From contig SIJG01000087.1 of the NCBI GenBank assembly GCA_023374025.1, forward strand, positions 81,446-145,445: a DNA stretch of 64,000 nt, in the 5' to 3' direction. The DNA comes from Heterodera schachtii (taxonomy: Eukaryota > Nematoda > Chromadorea > Rhabditida > Heteroderidae). The notes under the pieces were generated by a model, which saw only the letters and a program-made list of their open reading frames with translations, was not told the origin of the DNA and did no database searches. Of this stretch, positions 24,701-38,800 are shown piece by piece. Numbering within the stretch: position 1 is the stretch's first letter; each line of letters starts with the position of its first letter. Position numbers and translations under genes: made by a program.

Positions 24701-27700
24701 GATGTTAAAATTTAGCTTTTGCATCGACTTTCTTCCATCATTTTTTATATTTAAAATTAAAAATAAAATCTATAATTTAAATTAAATTAAAGATTGAAAA
24801 TTCCAACTGACAGTGCGAAATTTAAAATCAAATATATTTTAAAATTAATAATATGACCACTTTGCTTTATTGTTTATTGGTAACAGTACTTTCTAAGGCA
24901 TTATTTGAAGCAATATTTCTTAAAAATTTTTATTTGAAATTTTTGTTTTAATTCTGAATGACTTTCGCATACATTTTCAAAAATTTTTATTACAAATATT
25001 TAAATTCATTAAGATAAAACCCTAACAAATCAAATATTTTCAATATTTTGGCTCATTTGTCTTTCTGATTAACATTAAAATAAAATAAACAAAAAAAATT
25101 AATTGACTTTTAATCAAAAAGGTTTATTAATTATAGACTCAAAATTTAAGAATTATTTTGTTAATATTATGAAATAAAAGTTCTTTCTTTTTTCTATGTG
25201 ATTTATAAATTATTATAGATAATTAAATTATTATTATTAAGTTTTAAAAATTAACTATTTAATCATAATTCAAAAAGGATAGTCATCAATATATTAAGAA
25301 GACTATTTTGATTAGGTATAAGTTAATTCTTTATTATCTTATTTTATATTTATTTTAATATTTACATGATGCATTTAAAAAATAAAAATAGATATTAAGG
25401 ATTATATAATAGAAGAATTTATATAAAATAAATAGAAATAAAAATTATGCTGATAGTGCAAAAGAATCGCGCAATTTGTTTTGTCATTGTTTATTTTGTT
25501 TTACTAAAAACATTATTGAGTACAGCAGAAATCCATTTTTTTACAATATTTTTTTTATTTTAATTCAGTTGTAATTTGATACAATCATTAGTTATTGGAC
25601 TTCATTATGATGTATATTTAGCTTTTTAATGTAGTCTAGACTAATTTTTAATAAATATTTAATCAATTTAATGTTTAAGTTCATTGTTTTATGCAATTAA
25701 TCGTTTGAAATTCTCATAAATCTTTCAAGATAATTTAGCGAAAAAGTTTAACACCTGTGCAAAAATTCTTTAAGGGAATTAGAATTATAGGATAACGATT
25801 AAGGTATTTTTTTTGTACGAATTAGTTTTTATGTAAAATAAGTATTTTAAATTTAAAATTTCATTTTCAACAAATGGAATTAAAGTTTTATAATAAATAA
25901 AAAAATGAATCATTAATAGACAAATAAATGAAAGCGGTTATGTAATCTTTTTGTTTTATTATTTTTAATAAAGATTTATTTTTATTTAGTTAAATTTTTA
26001 CTTTGTTTTTAAATAATTTTCAAAATTAGTAATCTTGCTTAGTATTTTGCCTTTGTATATTTATCAATGTCCAGACCTATTAATTTTCTTCACAAAAATA
26101 ATTTAATATTTTGATATTTCCATATTTTTAGCAAAAACCAAGTCTATTCGATAACAAAACAAGAGAAAATAAAACAAAATATTTAATAAAATAGAAAGAT
26201 AATGTAAAATTTTTCAATTTAACATTTTTCAAATTTACTTTAAAAAATATATAATATTACAAAAATAATATAAACATGTAAAAAATTACTATAAATTTTT
26301 TGAATCACTTAGATTATTTTAATAATTAAACACAAAATGTCTAAAAAATGGATATAAGTTAAAAATAAAAATATTTTCAATACGAGCATCTAGATAATGA
26401 TTAAAAGCTGAAACTCATAATATAAATCAATTTTAAAATATTAATTGGAGAATGCAAGAATACTTTGAATTAACAGAACTAAATTAGAAATAATAAATTT
26501 TCTAGCTAGAAAAAATGTATTTAAATAATCCTTTAATGAGATTGCAAATATCAAACAAAGTTTGAGAGGATGATTGGAAGAATGAGACAATTGAAATAAT
26601 TGAATAATAATAAAATTTAAAAAATTCAAAAATTAAAACGATAAAAAGAGAAAATAAAATGAAAATGAATAATTAATTTATTATTTACTTTCTTTCAGTT
26701 GTTTTTAATGAATAATAAAAATTTAAAAAACAAAAACAAGTAGCTAAACAGAATCAAAAGGAAACAAATCAAATCATTGAAAGCCATACATGGATCTTAT
26801 TATAGTTCTCCCGATTTTCCACAAGTATTTATTTTACCTATTTTAATGATTAAAATAAAACAATTTAATTGTTATAAAAAGATTAAATATTCAAAATATA
26901 CATAATATTGAATTTAAATTAATATTCTAAAAATGCAAATATATAAAAGAAAAATTCAAATAGGAAAAAACTTCAACTCGGTAAAGTTAATTATTTTTAT
27001 ATTTATGTTGCAACATGAACTTTTTTGTAAATTTAAAGAATTGTAAAAATCGTAGAAATCGTAGCCTAAGTTTTTAATTTGTCAGGTAAATTATTTTGTA
27101 AGCGTTTTTATTATCATAATAAATGTTTTTATATATTAGTTGAAATTTATCGTTATCAATTAGGTATAGTATTAAAAAATAAAAATTTGTTTATAGAATT
27201 TTAGTGTTTTTAAATATAGCTCTCTCGCGACATTTGCGCCAATATTGCAATGGAAAATGAGTTCATTTTTAATGTGATTTTTATGACAAGTCAATATATT
27301 TAATAAAATATTATATGAATTGGACAAATTTTTTTTGTGTTTATAATAGTATTTTTTTAATTTAATTTGTTTCTCATTTAAAGAGCTAGGTTAATGTAAT
27401 TATTAATTTTTTTTACTATATTATTTTAATAAATTTTCCTTTTAATTTTTTTAAATTAAATATTTACTCGAAAAATACTTTTATTGTTAATAGGAATAAA
27501 CATAAATAGATCTCGTGTTTGGGTGATTGTTTTTAGGTTTTTATTATGTATTTATTTATTTTAAAATTAAAATAATTTTTTCTTATTTTATCCGCCATAA
27601 TGCGGACAAACTTTAATCGCTTTATTGCAAATATAGAATCCAAAATAATTTCTAATTTTTTATATATTAGAATATATTATTATTTTCAGTTCATTATGTT

Positions 27701-29555
27701 AAAGTTTTATTTTTACAATATTACTTTTTGCTTAATAAAAAGCCGAGCAATTTATTGATATAAAATAAATTATATATATTTTTTAGCATTTTTTCTTTAG
27801 TTTTCTTTTCAAAAATCTTTCAAAATAACGGGACTTAATATTATGTTTTTTTTTGTTGGTTTATAACTTTATGATGTTTTATATTAAATTTGGGTTCAGT
27901 GGGCTTTATAAATGAAAATCGCTTGGCGTAAGGTCGTGCGAGTATGGAACGTATTGAATTTTCTTATTTTTGGAATTTAAATTTCACTTGATAACTTTTT
28001 ATTATCAAATCGAAATTGATTTAAAATAATTGATTTGGTTCTATTTTATATTTATTTAGACAACCAAATTTATTCATATTTTTATATAGATAAAAAATTA
28101 TAAATAAAATTTCTATATCTTTTCTAAAAACTATATATATATATATATATTCAATATTAAATAAATTGTTAGTCAAGATTATAAATTTAAATTTATTAGA
28201 GATGGAAAGGTATATAAATTAAACAAATTATAAAAATCAAACGAAAATATCAAATAAGATATTTTTAAATTTTAAGAATTTTTCCAAAAATGCTTTCTGA
28301 AATAATTACACTTAACACTTAAAATTAAGTTCATCGATTAAAGACTAAAATTTCCAATATTAATTTTAATTTTGCAATATACAACTATTTATGGTAATAA
28401 ATATAATTATAGATCAATTAGGGTATTTTAATAAAAAAGATGTGCATGCGTTTTGAATTTAAAAAATAAAAGAATTTAAATTATTTCAATTAATGAAATT
28501 AATTCTTGTTCATAGAACTACAAATTACAATTTTGCAATATTTAAATGATACATTTTATACAGCAAAGTTACAGGAATTTTAATTATGTTAAACGTTTAA
28601 AATATATTTGGAAATATAAAAATAAAATAAAACTCTACAAAAAATGTAACTAAATATTTGTTAATTCTTATTTAAATGGAAATTTCAGCATTGTAAAGAT
28701 AGAAAAAAATCATTTTTAAAAATCAATTAATTAAGATAAAAAAATATGAAACTAAGGATAAATGATTATAAAAGATGAAATAATAACGAGATTGACCTAT
28801 ATTTCTTTATATGTAAAAAAAATTTTTTAAATTTATCTTAACAAACTAAATATATAAATACATTAAAACGATGCAGAGAACACACACATTTTACAAAATT
28901 TATATCAATAAAACTTATTGTTTCTAAGCAAAAAATAAATACCAGGTCACGACTGTGAGTGTTCAGTTAATTGCAATATATTTTGCTTATGTTATTTTTT
29001 AAAGATATTGTCATGAGTTTAATTCATTATTGTTTGACGCTGATTTAATGAAAAAAAGCATTGTTGCAATAAATAATTTTGTATGCATTTTAATATGCTA
29101 ATATTATAATTGCTTTAAATTTGGAATTAACTTAGATTAGATTATAGTTCTTATCACCATTTTCTTTAAGATATTCCTTTTCACATATATTTTTATGTCT
29201 TTATTGTTCCTTTTCCACAAGTGCATTGCACACCTTTAGTACGTATCCGGACCATTGTGAAATTATTTGTTTTAATAAAGTTTAAAGTAAGTTTGATTCA
29301 TTAATTGCTTACAAAATTGTGTTCAAATATTCTGTGGAGCTAAACATTTCATTTATTCAAATACTTTTGTTCTCTTATTTGTTAGTGCTGCTTTAAGTTC
29401 TATGATCCGATGTGATAATTCGTTTGCAAATGAATTATTATTTATTTTAATTTTATATTTTATGCAATCAAATCGTAATTTATAATCATATTCAAATTTT
29501 AACTTTTATTTTTCTGATTTGTCAGCCTTTTTTTTATTAATAATAAACAGAAAAC
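21760..29555. other. Long AT-rich desert
   Basis: Nearly 8 kb with no gene, RNA or mobile element I can support. Frames up to 93 codons exist but have chance-like composition. There is a (TA)n microsatellite at 28132-28151. A 6-bp stem CACGTT/AACGTG and a GGTC/GACC stem lie near 24310-24365. A small GC-richer spot lies near 29220-29260, close to the end of the LINE. Confidence 0.6.
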
Positions 29556-30410
29556 CTAATAAATCAGTGTGCTGGTGCATTTGTAAAAACTGAGCGTTTC
29601 GTAAATCCGCCACAGGGCAAACGACAGTTTTGGTATTAAGGAAATTAGTCTATAATTTTCTGGATTAAATTTATCCCCCTTTTTAAAAAGAGGAAAAACA
29701 ATTGATTCCTTCCAAATGCTTGGAAGAGATCCACTGTCCAAAGATAATCGAAACAAGTCAGTAATAACAGTTGCCAATGAAGAATGGCAGTTTTTTAAGG
29801 TTTTATAGGAAATATTATCCGGAGAAGTACCATTTTTATTTGGTAATTTTCTTAACAGTGTTTGGGTCTCAATGATGTTAAAATTTATATCTGATATAAA
29901 AGATCGATTATTGGTATCATATAATTCAACCAAATTATGATTTCTGATGTCAACATGAGAGTTATTAAATGAATTTGCAAATAATTTGGCAAATAATTCA
30001 CATTTTCCAGCATTATCATGATAGCATTTGTTTTCAAAGACAAAATTCGGTATTTCAAAGGGATTGACATTATATTTTTGTAAATATTTAAAAATGGAAT
30101 TTTTTCCCTTTGAAATAGCCGTTTTTTTCAATTTGAGAATGATATTTATTTGTTTGTATTTTAATGTGTAAACTAATGCTATCATATAGGGCCTTTTTCG
30201 TTGGATCTTTTTTACAAAGCCTATAAAGCCTTGCTTTCTCTTTGATCGATGCTAATAAATGCTGAGGATATTTTGGAATTAAATTTTTTTTTTGTAAGTT
30301 TTTTTATTGGAATACACTCGTCTAAAGTTTTTAACAATGTACTATTAAAAACAAAATATTTTTCATTAATGTTAAAATGTTCATAAGACAAGGAACCAAT
30401 TCTGGATGAA
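29556..30410 (-). pseudogene. LINE ORF2 linker and N-terminal reverse transcriptase, truncated
   Basis: From about 30410 to 30170 the linker is readable in a different frame from the block that follows, which indicates a frameshift near 30170-30180. The 209-codon frame at 29556-30185 contains LPNKNGTSPDNISYKTLKNC (start of the finger region), WKESIVFPLFKKGD and NYRLISLIPKLS, the second conserved polymerase block, with Leu where Pro is usual. The match is lost soon after. The fingers, palm and thumb beyond this are missing, so the enzyme cannot be active. Confidence 0.85.
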
Positions 30411-31198
30411 ATTACAGTATTTAAAAGGGAAACATTTCGACGGGGTGAACCGTCTCATATTTATAATTCTTTGTTTTTGTTTTGTTTGTGGAATATTCAA
30501 AATGAAAATTTGGGCTGAATGGTCAGATGAAAATATGCCTTCTTCAATAGTACAGTGTTTAATAAGTTTTTCGTTAGAGGTTAAGACCAGGTCAAGCCAC
30601 GAATTTCCCCTTGTGGGTCCATTGGTGGTATTAATATATGAGAATTTGTTATAAAAGTCACAAAATATTTCACCGAGATTACTCATAGAAACAGGGTGTC
30701 CTTCCTTCCATACCAAATCTTTAATAGAAAAATTAAAATCACCTAAGACCAGACAATTCTCATTAGAAAAAGTTTGTAAAAATTTGAACAATTCTTTCGT
30801 TTGTTTGTATGTTGTCCTAGGAGGATTATAAACCAAAATAAACCTTATTGATTTCAATTTTTGAAGTTGAATAACAAGAATTTCACAATTAAATTTAGTA
30901 CAGAGAATTTGACGAAAAATTCTATTTCTTTATTAATTAGAACTCTACAACCACCACCACGTTTTAATATTTTTGATTTTCTATGTGTTAAAATGAAATT
31001 ATAATTTTCTACAATCCATGGGCAAAATGAGCAGTCCTCCTTTCTCCATGTTTCAGTCAGTAACAAGATATCTATTTGGTTATTTATTAAATTTAAAAAT
31101 ATTTTGTTTATTTTATTATTAATTGATCTAATGTTAATTAGGCACGCTTTAACTTGCCCCCGGGAGACTATTGAGTGGCCGGAATTTTCAGAATTTTA
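30381..31198 (-). pseudogene. LINE ORF2 endonuclease domain, frameshifted
   Basis: The frame opens after a stop near 31199. It carries CLINIRSINNK, then LLLTETW (catalytic Glu region) and RGGGCRVLI, and is lost to a frameshift near 30895. It resumes in another frame from 30857 with VYNPPR, LVLGDFNF (catalytic Asp/Asn), SWLDLVLTS and SSDHSAQIF (catalytic Asp-His). After MRRFTPSK it shifts again near 30410, where a third frame with LDECIPIKKL continues toward the polymerase. All endonuclease landmarks are present but no single frame encodes them. Confidence 0.85.
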
Positions 31199-31199
31199 A

Positions 31200-31372
31200 A
31201 GTGTATTTGTTATAAGCGATCCGATTTCCAGTCAGTTTTCCTTACGCAAATCAGTGTCAATCAATTGCTGCCGAAAACTGTTGACTTCTTCGCGGAGGAT
31301 CACAGCACCCGCATAAACTATCCATTCTTTTCCATCCTTCTGCCGTTTTTCGACGCATTAATTTGTTTTTAG
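31200..31372 (-). other. GC-richer segment upstream of the LINE endonuclease
   Basis: On the minus strand a frame of about 40 codons (containing DGKEWIVYAGAVILREEV) ends at a stop roughly 90 bp before the endonuclease frame. That is where the end of ORF1 lies in CR1/Jockey-type elements. A 65-codon plus-strand frame at 31175-31372 overlaps it. I do not recognise an ORF1 domain, so assignment to the LINE is by position only. Confidence 0.4.
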
Positions 31373-34300
31373 GTTGAATAAAAAAGAAAAAATGTACAAT
31401 AGCATATTGAGTAAGAGAAAATCGTTGAATTAAAACGAATATGCCATGCCGCCTTGATCCTTAAAGAAGAAAAAAACGAACAATTACAAGAAAAGAAAAA
31501 ATGAAAGGATTTATATTAAGGTTTCGATGATTTTGTAAAAATTAAACATAAAATTCGTAAAAAAGTTAAGCAAATTTGGTTTCAAGAAAAAATATAAAAG
31601 AGAAAATATGCAAAAATCAAAAATATATTTTATTAGGTAAAAATAATTAGGCTAAAAATAAAGTGATTAAACAATCAATTTATATCTACTCAATATATTT
31701 TTATGAAAAAGTTATTAAGCATAATTCTAATTTAACTATTGTATCAAACATACGAATGCTGAAAGACACATAAAAATTAAGAAATGAAAGATAAATATGA
31801 AATAAAAATAAATTTATTTTAAGAAAATTACGAAAAGGTCTTTGGCGTTTTTGCATTATCAATATTCGATTAATATAGGAATCAAATAAGATGTATAATT
31901 GGAATTAATTAATCATTCGCACCAAACATACAAACAATCTTTCATTCAAAAAATAAACTTACGATTTAATTAAATTGCTTTCACTTTCCTTTTTTACATA
32001 ACAATAAATAATCTGTACATTTATTTCACTAAAAATTTCATTCTTAATAATGAAGGACACAAAAATCTTTATTAATCAATTAAAAGAAATCACATACTAA
32101 TAATATAGTTTATAGTAAAAAAAATCTATTACTCAGGCAGAGAAACTAACAAATAATAATACATATCTATTAAAAAAATAAGTAAGACTATTAAAAGTAC
32201 CAAATTCAATCGCTATTAATTAAATAAATGCGGATGCTAAAAAAAGGTTAATAGTTATTTAAATAAATAAAATACCTTTTGGGTAAATTTAATATATTGG
32301 AAAATAAAATTCCGATTCATATTTTTAAATAAATTTATTACCAAAATTTGATCCCTAATTAACTGCCAAATAAAATCAAAACAATAACATGAAGTTAGCC
32401 AATTTAATCCGAAAATATTAACAGGGAAAAATATTAAAGTAAGATGCAGTTAAAATTAAAATTAAATTTTCAAATTAAAGAAATTACAAGCAAGGACTTT
32501 CGCGAGGATGATAGAAAAAAGAAGCAAAAACTATATATCCGTATCAAACAAAAAATATTAAAAAAGGACGCGCAATCTTTGAAACTAAACAGTGTGCTTG
32601 AGCTTAATTATTAAACTAAACAGATTGCAATTAAAATTAAAATTTGAATTAATAATATATAAAAATTAAAATAATAAATAATAAATTAAAAGTTTTTAAA
32701 AAAATTCTAATAAAAAATGTTTATAATTTTGCAAATAAATTTACAAAAGATGTTTTGTATTTTTATAAAATTGGAATATGTTCATTTATTTATTAAATAT
32801 AATAATAATTCTGTTGAAAAAATTGTTACATTGCATTAGCCCGACCGGGACAAACAAGAAGAGGAATTAATCAATTAATATATAAAATTAAGTTTATTGA
32901 AATAAAATAATTTAAATTGAAATAAAAAAATTAATTAAAAATAATTTTTACAGAAAATTTTTTAAAGGTTTAAAGAAACTAAATTATAATTAGAGAAAAA
33001 AAAGAAAGAAGGAAGCAATATAATTTTTTCTGAATTATAATTCCATTTTAAATTTCTTTGATCAAATAGCTGAAAAATGTCGTATACTAAACGAAATTTA
33101 TTTCAGAATTTGCGTAATATAGCAAAAAATCGAATAGAGAATCTTGTATTGGGAAAACCCAAATGAAGTTCCAATAATAGGGCGAAATACAAACATATAA
33201 AAAATTATAATATAAAAAATAAGGAAAAAAGGAAAATAAATTATAAATCCTATATTCCTAAAAAAAATTCTACTGATTTTTCAAAAGTCGTTTAAGTAAA
33301 TTATTTTTAATATTAAAAATAATTAGAATTTCTTTTGTTCCGAAAATAAAAATTCGTAATTGTTAAGATATATGAAAATTTGAGCTGACTACCAAATAAA
33401 TTTTTAATATATTTAAAATTAAATGAGAATGATAATTTCTTCGATATTTTAAGATAAATCAAATAAACAAATATTTTTTAAATGTATATTATAAAAAGTC
33501 CAAGCATCTGTAATTAGTTAACCAAGATAACGATACAAAAGAAATTTAAAAAATTTATTTAAATTTATGTAATTTAATTGGTAAAAAAATAATAAATAAA
33601 ATTTTTTAAAAAATGGAACACGTGCTAAAAATTCAAGAAATTAAATTAAGAATATTATAAATTAAAAAAATACATAAACATTTTAAGATTCAAATAGAAG
33701 AGAGGACAAATTCAGTATTTATTAACTATCATAATCCAAAATGACAAAAAGTTATTTAAACGACTAACAAAAAGTTTAAAAACTTGTTAATGAATAATGA
33801 AGTTTTTTAATCTGAATATTAATTTTAAAATTTTGAATATAACCATAATTTACTTTAAATTTACATGAAACTTTAAACAACAATATTAATTTATTCATCA
33901 TTAATTATATATTTTAATAATTTTGAAAAATAAAAAAATTTATAATCCAACAAAATAAAAATAAAGAGTTTCATTATTTGAAAAAAAATCAAGTTATCTA
34001 TTTGGAAAAGCTTGTTCACTAATTATAACTCACCTAAAAACATTTAACTAGTGCAGAATAAATTCTATTGAATTTCAAAAATAAAATTTTGTATATAAAA
34101 TTATTTCACTTTTAAAAAGATACATTATAATTATGATATTAAGAATTTTAATTTACTTTTTTAAATATTTATTGATTTATTCGTAATGATTTTTTTCGTA
34201 TAATTAATATATTTTGGGGCTTAGAATAATTCTGTTTAATTGTTTCCTCTTAGATTTTTATATAAATACCGAATAGTTTTTATTTTTTCTCTTGTTGAAA

Positions 34301-35482
34301 ATTCTCGCTCATTTTCTGCATTGTACGTACATTTTGTTTTGTTATTTATATTTGTAAGCATTATTTCGTTTGTGTTTTTTAATAAATAAAATTTTTTAAT
34401 AATCTTTTTGGGGCCGAATTAAATATACTCATCTTTAAAATTACGCCCCTCGTACAATTATATAAACTGATCTTTTTACAATAGATCTTTTATACTATTA
34501 CTTTGCCTTTTTTTTTAAATCAATTCTTAATTTAAATTTATTATTTTTTTTTTAATTAATTCGGCAAAATGTGTATATTGTTTTTAAATTTTTTTTTATC
34601 TTACTTTTATTGTTCATTGTTTAATTGTTTGCCTCAAAAGCAAATTATGCCGCTTTTTTAACGTCTTCCCTTTATGCATATTGTTATTACATTTTCTTTC
34701 TTTTATTTTTATTTACAATTATACTTTTTTTTAGTCTCATATCGTTTGGATATTTACAATATTCATACTATTCAACTTTTGCTCGCTCTTCTTATTGTTT
34801 AAAGATTTTTGATATACATAAATGTTGTTTAATTCACGATCTTTTTTCCATTACACTTTTTTTTATGATGGAAAAATATTCAGGTAATGATCTAAGAGTT
34901 TTCACCGTACCATAAAAGTAATGTGATGCCTCTATGATGAACAAAATTAATTTATACAACGAACAAATATCCAATAAATTAAATTACATAATTTTTTTGG
35001 GCGAATAAAAATTATTTTATTTAATAATTGCCAACTATATATATATATATATATATATATAAATTAATTTTAATAAAATGAAACATAAATAAATTATAAT
35101 TAAAATGAAAAATCCAAATTTATTTTATATGAAGCACAAAAAAAGGAAACTAAACCTCTAAAAACCGTGCAATGCCAAGAAAGTTAGAAATGAAACAATA
35201 TTAAAAATATTTATTTAAAATATTTGTACGTTTAAATTATAATAAACATATTGAAAAAAATGACTTTTTTTTTGATTTTCTGTATTTAAATTACCTTTTT
35301 ATTGCATCAATGTGGATTCTTTCTCTCAATTTCACCTGCAAAGAGCTTGCTTTCGTTACCCTTACATACGGTGTATTCTCAAAAGAAAAACGAATCTAAT
35401 CTCAAAAAATCATCCCTTTTAACTTTTTTGAAAATGATATTTGAGCTTAGGAAAAATAGGTAATATCGAAAAAAATATATTC
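31373..35482. other. AT-rich stretch without recognisable genes
   Basis: Uniform A/T sequence. The 96-codon plus frame at 34625-34915 is Phe/Leu/Ser/Tyr-rich and looks like a chance hydrophobic frame. A (TA)n microsatellite lies at 35036-35061. Confidence 0.6.
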
Positions 35483-35572
35483 ACGTATTATTTATAGACT
35501 GTGAAATTAAATTAAACTCTTGTTATTTATTTCTAGAAATAAATAATTGTTTTAAAGATTTTTTCAAATTGA
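35483..35572 (+). repeat. 90-bp direct repeat, copy 1, with a 24-bp palindrome
   Basis: Runs from ACGTATTA to TTTTTTCAAATTGA and matches 35794-35883 with about six differences. It contains a perfect 24-bp palindrome at 35523-35546 centred on TCTAGA. Confidence 0.9.
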
Positions 35573-35793
35573 TTCCGACTTAAATATTAATATTGCAAAT
35601 AAATAAAGATTTAAAAATGTGAAAAAATTTCCAAGTTATGTGCGAATAAAGGACAAGAAATTAACCATTTTAATTATTATTTCTTTTGGGGTTCCTCTTG
35701 CCTGAGTATCGGAATCGCCAGAGACCTTTCATTTGGAATCGTCTTGATATTCAGTTTTCTATTTTTATTACTTTTTAAATTACATTTATTTGT
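35573..35793 (+). other. Unique segment between the two 90-bp direct repeats
   Basis: 221 bp bounded by the direct repeats. The centre (35690-35755) is GC-richer and one plus-strand frame stays open across it (CLSIGIARDLSFGIVLI). It also has splice-like CAG sites. It could be an exon remnant or the unique part of a duplicated or LTR-like unit. No function is evident. Confidence 0.35.
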
Positions 35794-35883
35794 ACGTATT
35801 AATTATAAACTGTGAAATTAAATTAATTCCTTGTTATTTATTTCTAGAAATAAATAATTGTTTTAAAGATTTTTTCAAATTGA
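35794..35883 (+). repeat. 90-bp direct repeat, copy 2, with a 24-bp palindrome
   Basis: Second copy of 35483-35572 in the same orientation. The 24-bp palindrome is intact at 35834-35857, while the flanking parts of the repeat differ. Confidence 0.9.
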
Positions 35884-38800
35884 AACAAAATGATGCACCT
35901 AATTTCATTAACGAATAAATCCAATGAAGGAGCAAAGTATAATTAAAAAATGTTATATAAAATAATTAAAAAAATTATCAAAATCAACACATAATTATTT
36001 GAAAATAACTCGAAACTCTTAAAATAGCTTTTCAATACGAAATGATTGCAGAAATTTAAAATATCAACATTGAATGAATTCAAAAACTTAATAAATGTAA
36101 CTAGTTCATCACCAAAGGAATTTATTTGAAAGAGTGTACAATTAGCATGAGACAATAAAATCAAAAGATAAGTTTAAAATACATCTAAAAATTTAAATAT
36201 ATTTGGTGGCATTAAAGATGGTCTTTTCTAAGATCTGGAAAAAGAATTTAAAAAACCTATTAAAATATTATATTATTATCATCCTTTTCTTTCTTAGCTT
36301 TAATTGGTTCGATTTTGTTTAAATTGTAGCTATTGTAAATTTTTAAAGCATTTTAGAAACATTTCATTTTGTAAAAGATGGGACATTTCAAGCCAAGGCA
36401 ATAAAAAAGACAAACCTATGTCAACATAAAAATTATTTAATTTTAATAAATTGAATGCCATCATAAGGCTTAATAAACGAAATAAAAATATTAATAAGGA
36501 AACCAAAAAGTATATTTTGAATTTAAATTGCAATAGAAACTAGAGCAATAATAAACTGAAAAAATAAATCAATAAAAATTTTAATAAAAACAAAAAAATT
36601 TTTGTTATAGCACTATCAAAAACAGAGTCTTTTTCCAATTTTTTGTTCCTTTTTTGTAGTTATTGTAATTTTTATGCCTTTTTCCCATTTTTTTCTTTTG
36701 CTAATTTTAGATGCCTAATTGAAAATTTTTGACTATTGGTAAAATTTTTGAAAAAAATTTCATTCCAAGAGTGTAACCATGGCCTTTTGCATAACATATG
36801 ATTTTTTGTTGCATGTAAATTAATTAAATAAAAACTTATCAGAATTTTGCTTATTTAAAACCTAATGAAGGTTTTTTTTAAATTTTGTTTAATTTAAATA
36901 AAAATCATTCTTTCCAATTGCGTTGTGTTAATAACTTATTCAGTCACAAATATTTTTAAATCCGTTATATAATTATTTTTATGGTAAGTTTATTTACCAA
37001 ATTATTAATTATTCTCTCGAATAATTTTATCTTGTAAAAATGAGTTCATTCATAAATAATTGAAAATTCTTTAATTAATCGTTTATTTAATGATATACAA
37101 CCTTTTTATTTCATTTATCCAACTATTCTTCAAATTTTTTGATTCCAAACGAGATTAATTATAGCATAAATCCATATTAATATGATGATGATTGTTCGAT
37201 CACGATTCCTTATGTCTGCGAGTGAATGGTACACAAAAATGTATAAATAGATTTTATTCGCCATAAATGGTTAACAATTTTGTTATCTATTTTATACCTT
37301 TTTATACCGAGCTGTCGTTTCATCCTAGCTAAATGAATTTACTGGGATCTAATTTTAAGGGATTTAGTAATTATATTTGTATTTTTATACAATATTGTTT
37401 TATTCCATTCTAAATGGTTAACCTTTCTTGTATAAAAGTTGAGTTTTCTAATTTTTTGTATTGCGCTTTACCTTAGTCTTGATCCAATCATTTTACACAA
37501 TTAAAGCTACACAATTAATAAATTTTCTGTCTGTAATAGTTTAAATAACATGTTAAATAAAAAAAAGTGACTAACAATCATGAGCAGTAACATTAAAATG
37601 TTCTTTAATGGACGATATATTAATATATGTGAAAACTTAATTATAAATATAGAGAAATTTAATGTAATTAAACCTATTTAAAAATAACAAATAAATTATC
37701 ATTGACTTACATTTATGGCTAAATAGAACTTGCAATCAACATAAAATTAAACAAAATTAAATTAAACTTATAAATATTTTGGCATTAATGTATTTCAATT
37801 GTTAAATAAGTAAATTAAAACAATACAAAAATGTAATAAAAATAATTAATGAATTGAGACTTAGAATTTGGTGGTAGCAAGCCTAATTGTGATGATGAGA
37901 AGCATGAAATTCTTATTATTTGCAGCAGTTACGTTTTTCAAGACGGAATTAATAAATATTCAATTTAATATATTTTTGAGTTATAAAATATTTAAGGAAA
38001 TAACTGCTGTTGCAAATTAATCTTATTAAAAAATGTTTTGAAAAAAAAAAAATTAAATCTTAAAAATATAGCGATAATTCTTTACTGTCAATAAATATGC
38101 ATTATTTGATATAAGATAAATATTAATACAAAAAGTTATTTTAACAAATTAAATATTAACAAATTATAAATATTTTATAAAAAAAATAGCATTGTACTAA
38201 GCGAGGCTAACCAAAAAATCCAACATCAACGATTCCAAGAGAAGTTTTTATCGTTGGTCCATGCTTATATGCACCAAAATGGATTCATTATGCATTTTAT
38301 TCAAAAGTTCACAAGTAAAAGTTATTCCGATTAAAAAAATAAATATCAATTTAAAAACCTATTATACATTAAAAAAATCTATGATTTTTACGTAAAAAAT
38401 ATTCAAAATTATAGAACAATTAAATTTAAGGTCATTATTTAATATCTCAAAATTAATATTTAATGTAAATATATTTATCAACATAATGATGATTAATAAA
38501 AAAAATATTTTATAAAAAAAGTTTTCTCTTATTATCGTGACAAACACTAAATGGCTATTAAGTTGAAAACATTCAATTACAATTTTAAATAGAAAAACTA
38601 AAAAAACTAATTGCCTCCGCTTTAATAACCAATCGGACTAAATAAAACAATATTCCATTTGGTCTTGATTTTTTATACTATAGTCATATTTTTTGATTTT
38701 GTTACTTAATTGAAGCGTTTACCCAATATGTTTCACCAATTTGTGTCCACTAGATTTTAATTATAGAAAATTTTCTAAATAATTGTAATTGCTTTTTATT

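Larger units (their letters stand above)
29556..31372 (-). mobile_element. Decayed CR1-like non-LTR retrotransposon (LINE), 3' part missing
   Basis: On the minus strand, consecutive blocks give an apurinic-type endonuclease and then the start of a reverse transcriptase, interrupted by several frameshifts and stops. The order endonuclease then reverse transcriptase identifies ORF2 of a LINE. The motifs LTETW, LGDFNF, SWLDLVLTS and SSDHSAQI, and the spacing, fit the CR1/L2/Jockey group; CR1-like is my best guess. The polymerase stops after its second conserved block, so the palm motif YADD and the 3' end are absent. Upstream sequence (31200-31372) may be the tail of ORF1. Confidence 0.85.

Noticed and set aside
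34625..34915. 96-codon plus frame
   Set aside because: Same AT-driven hydrophobic composition and no domain.
28132..35061. (TA)n tracts at 28132-28151 and 35036-35061 as possible regulatory sites
   Set aside because: Simple microsatellites expected in AT-rich DNA.
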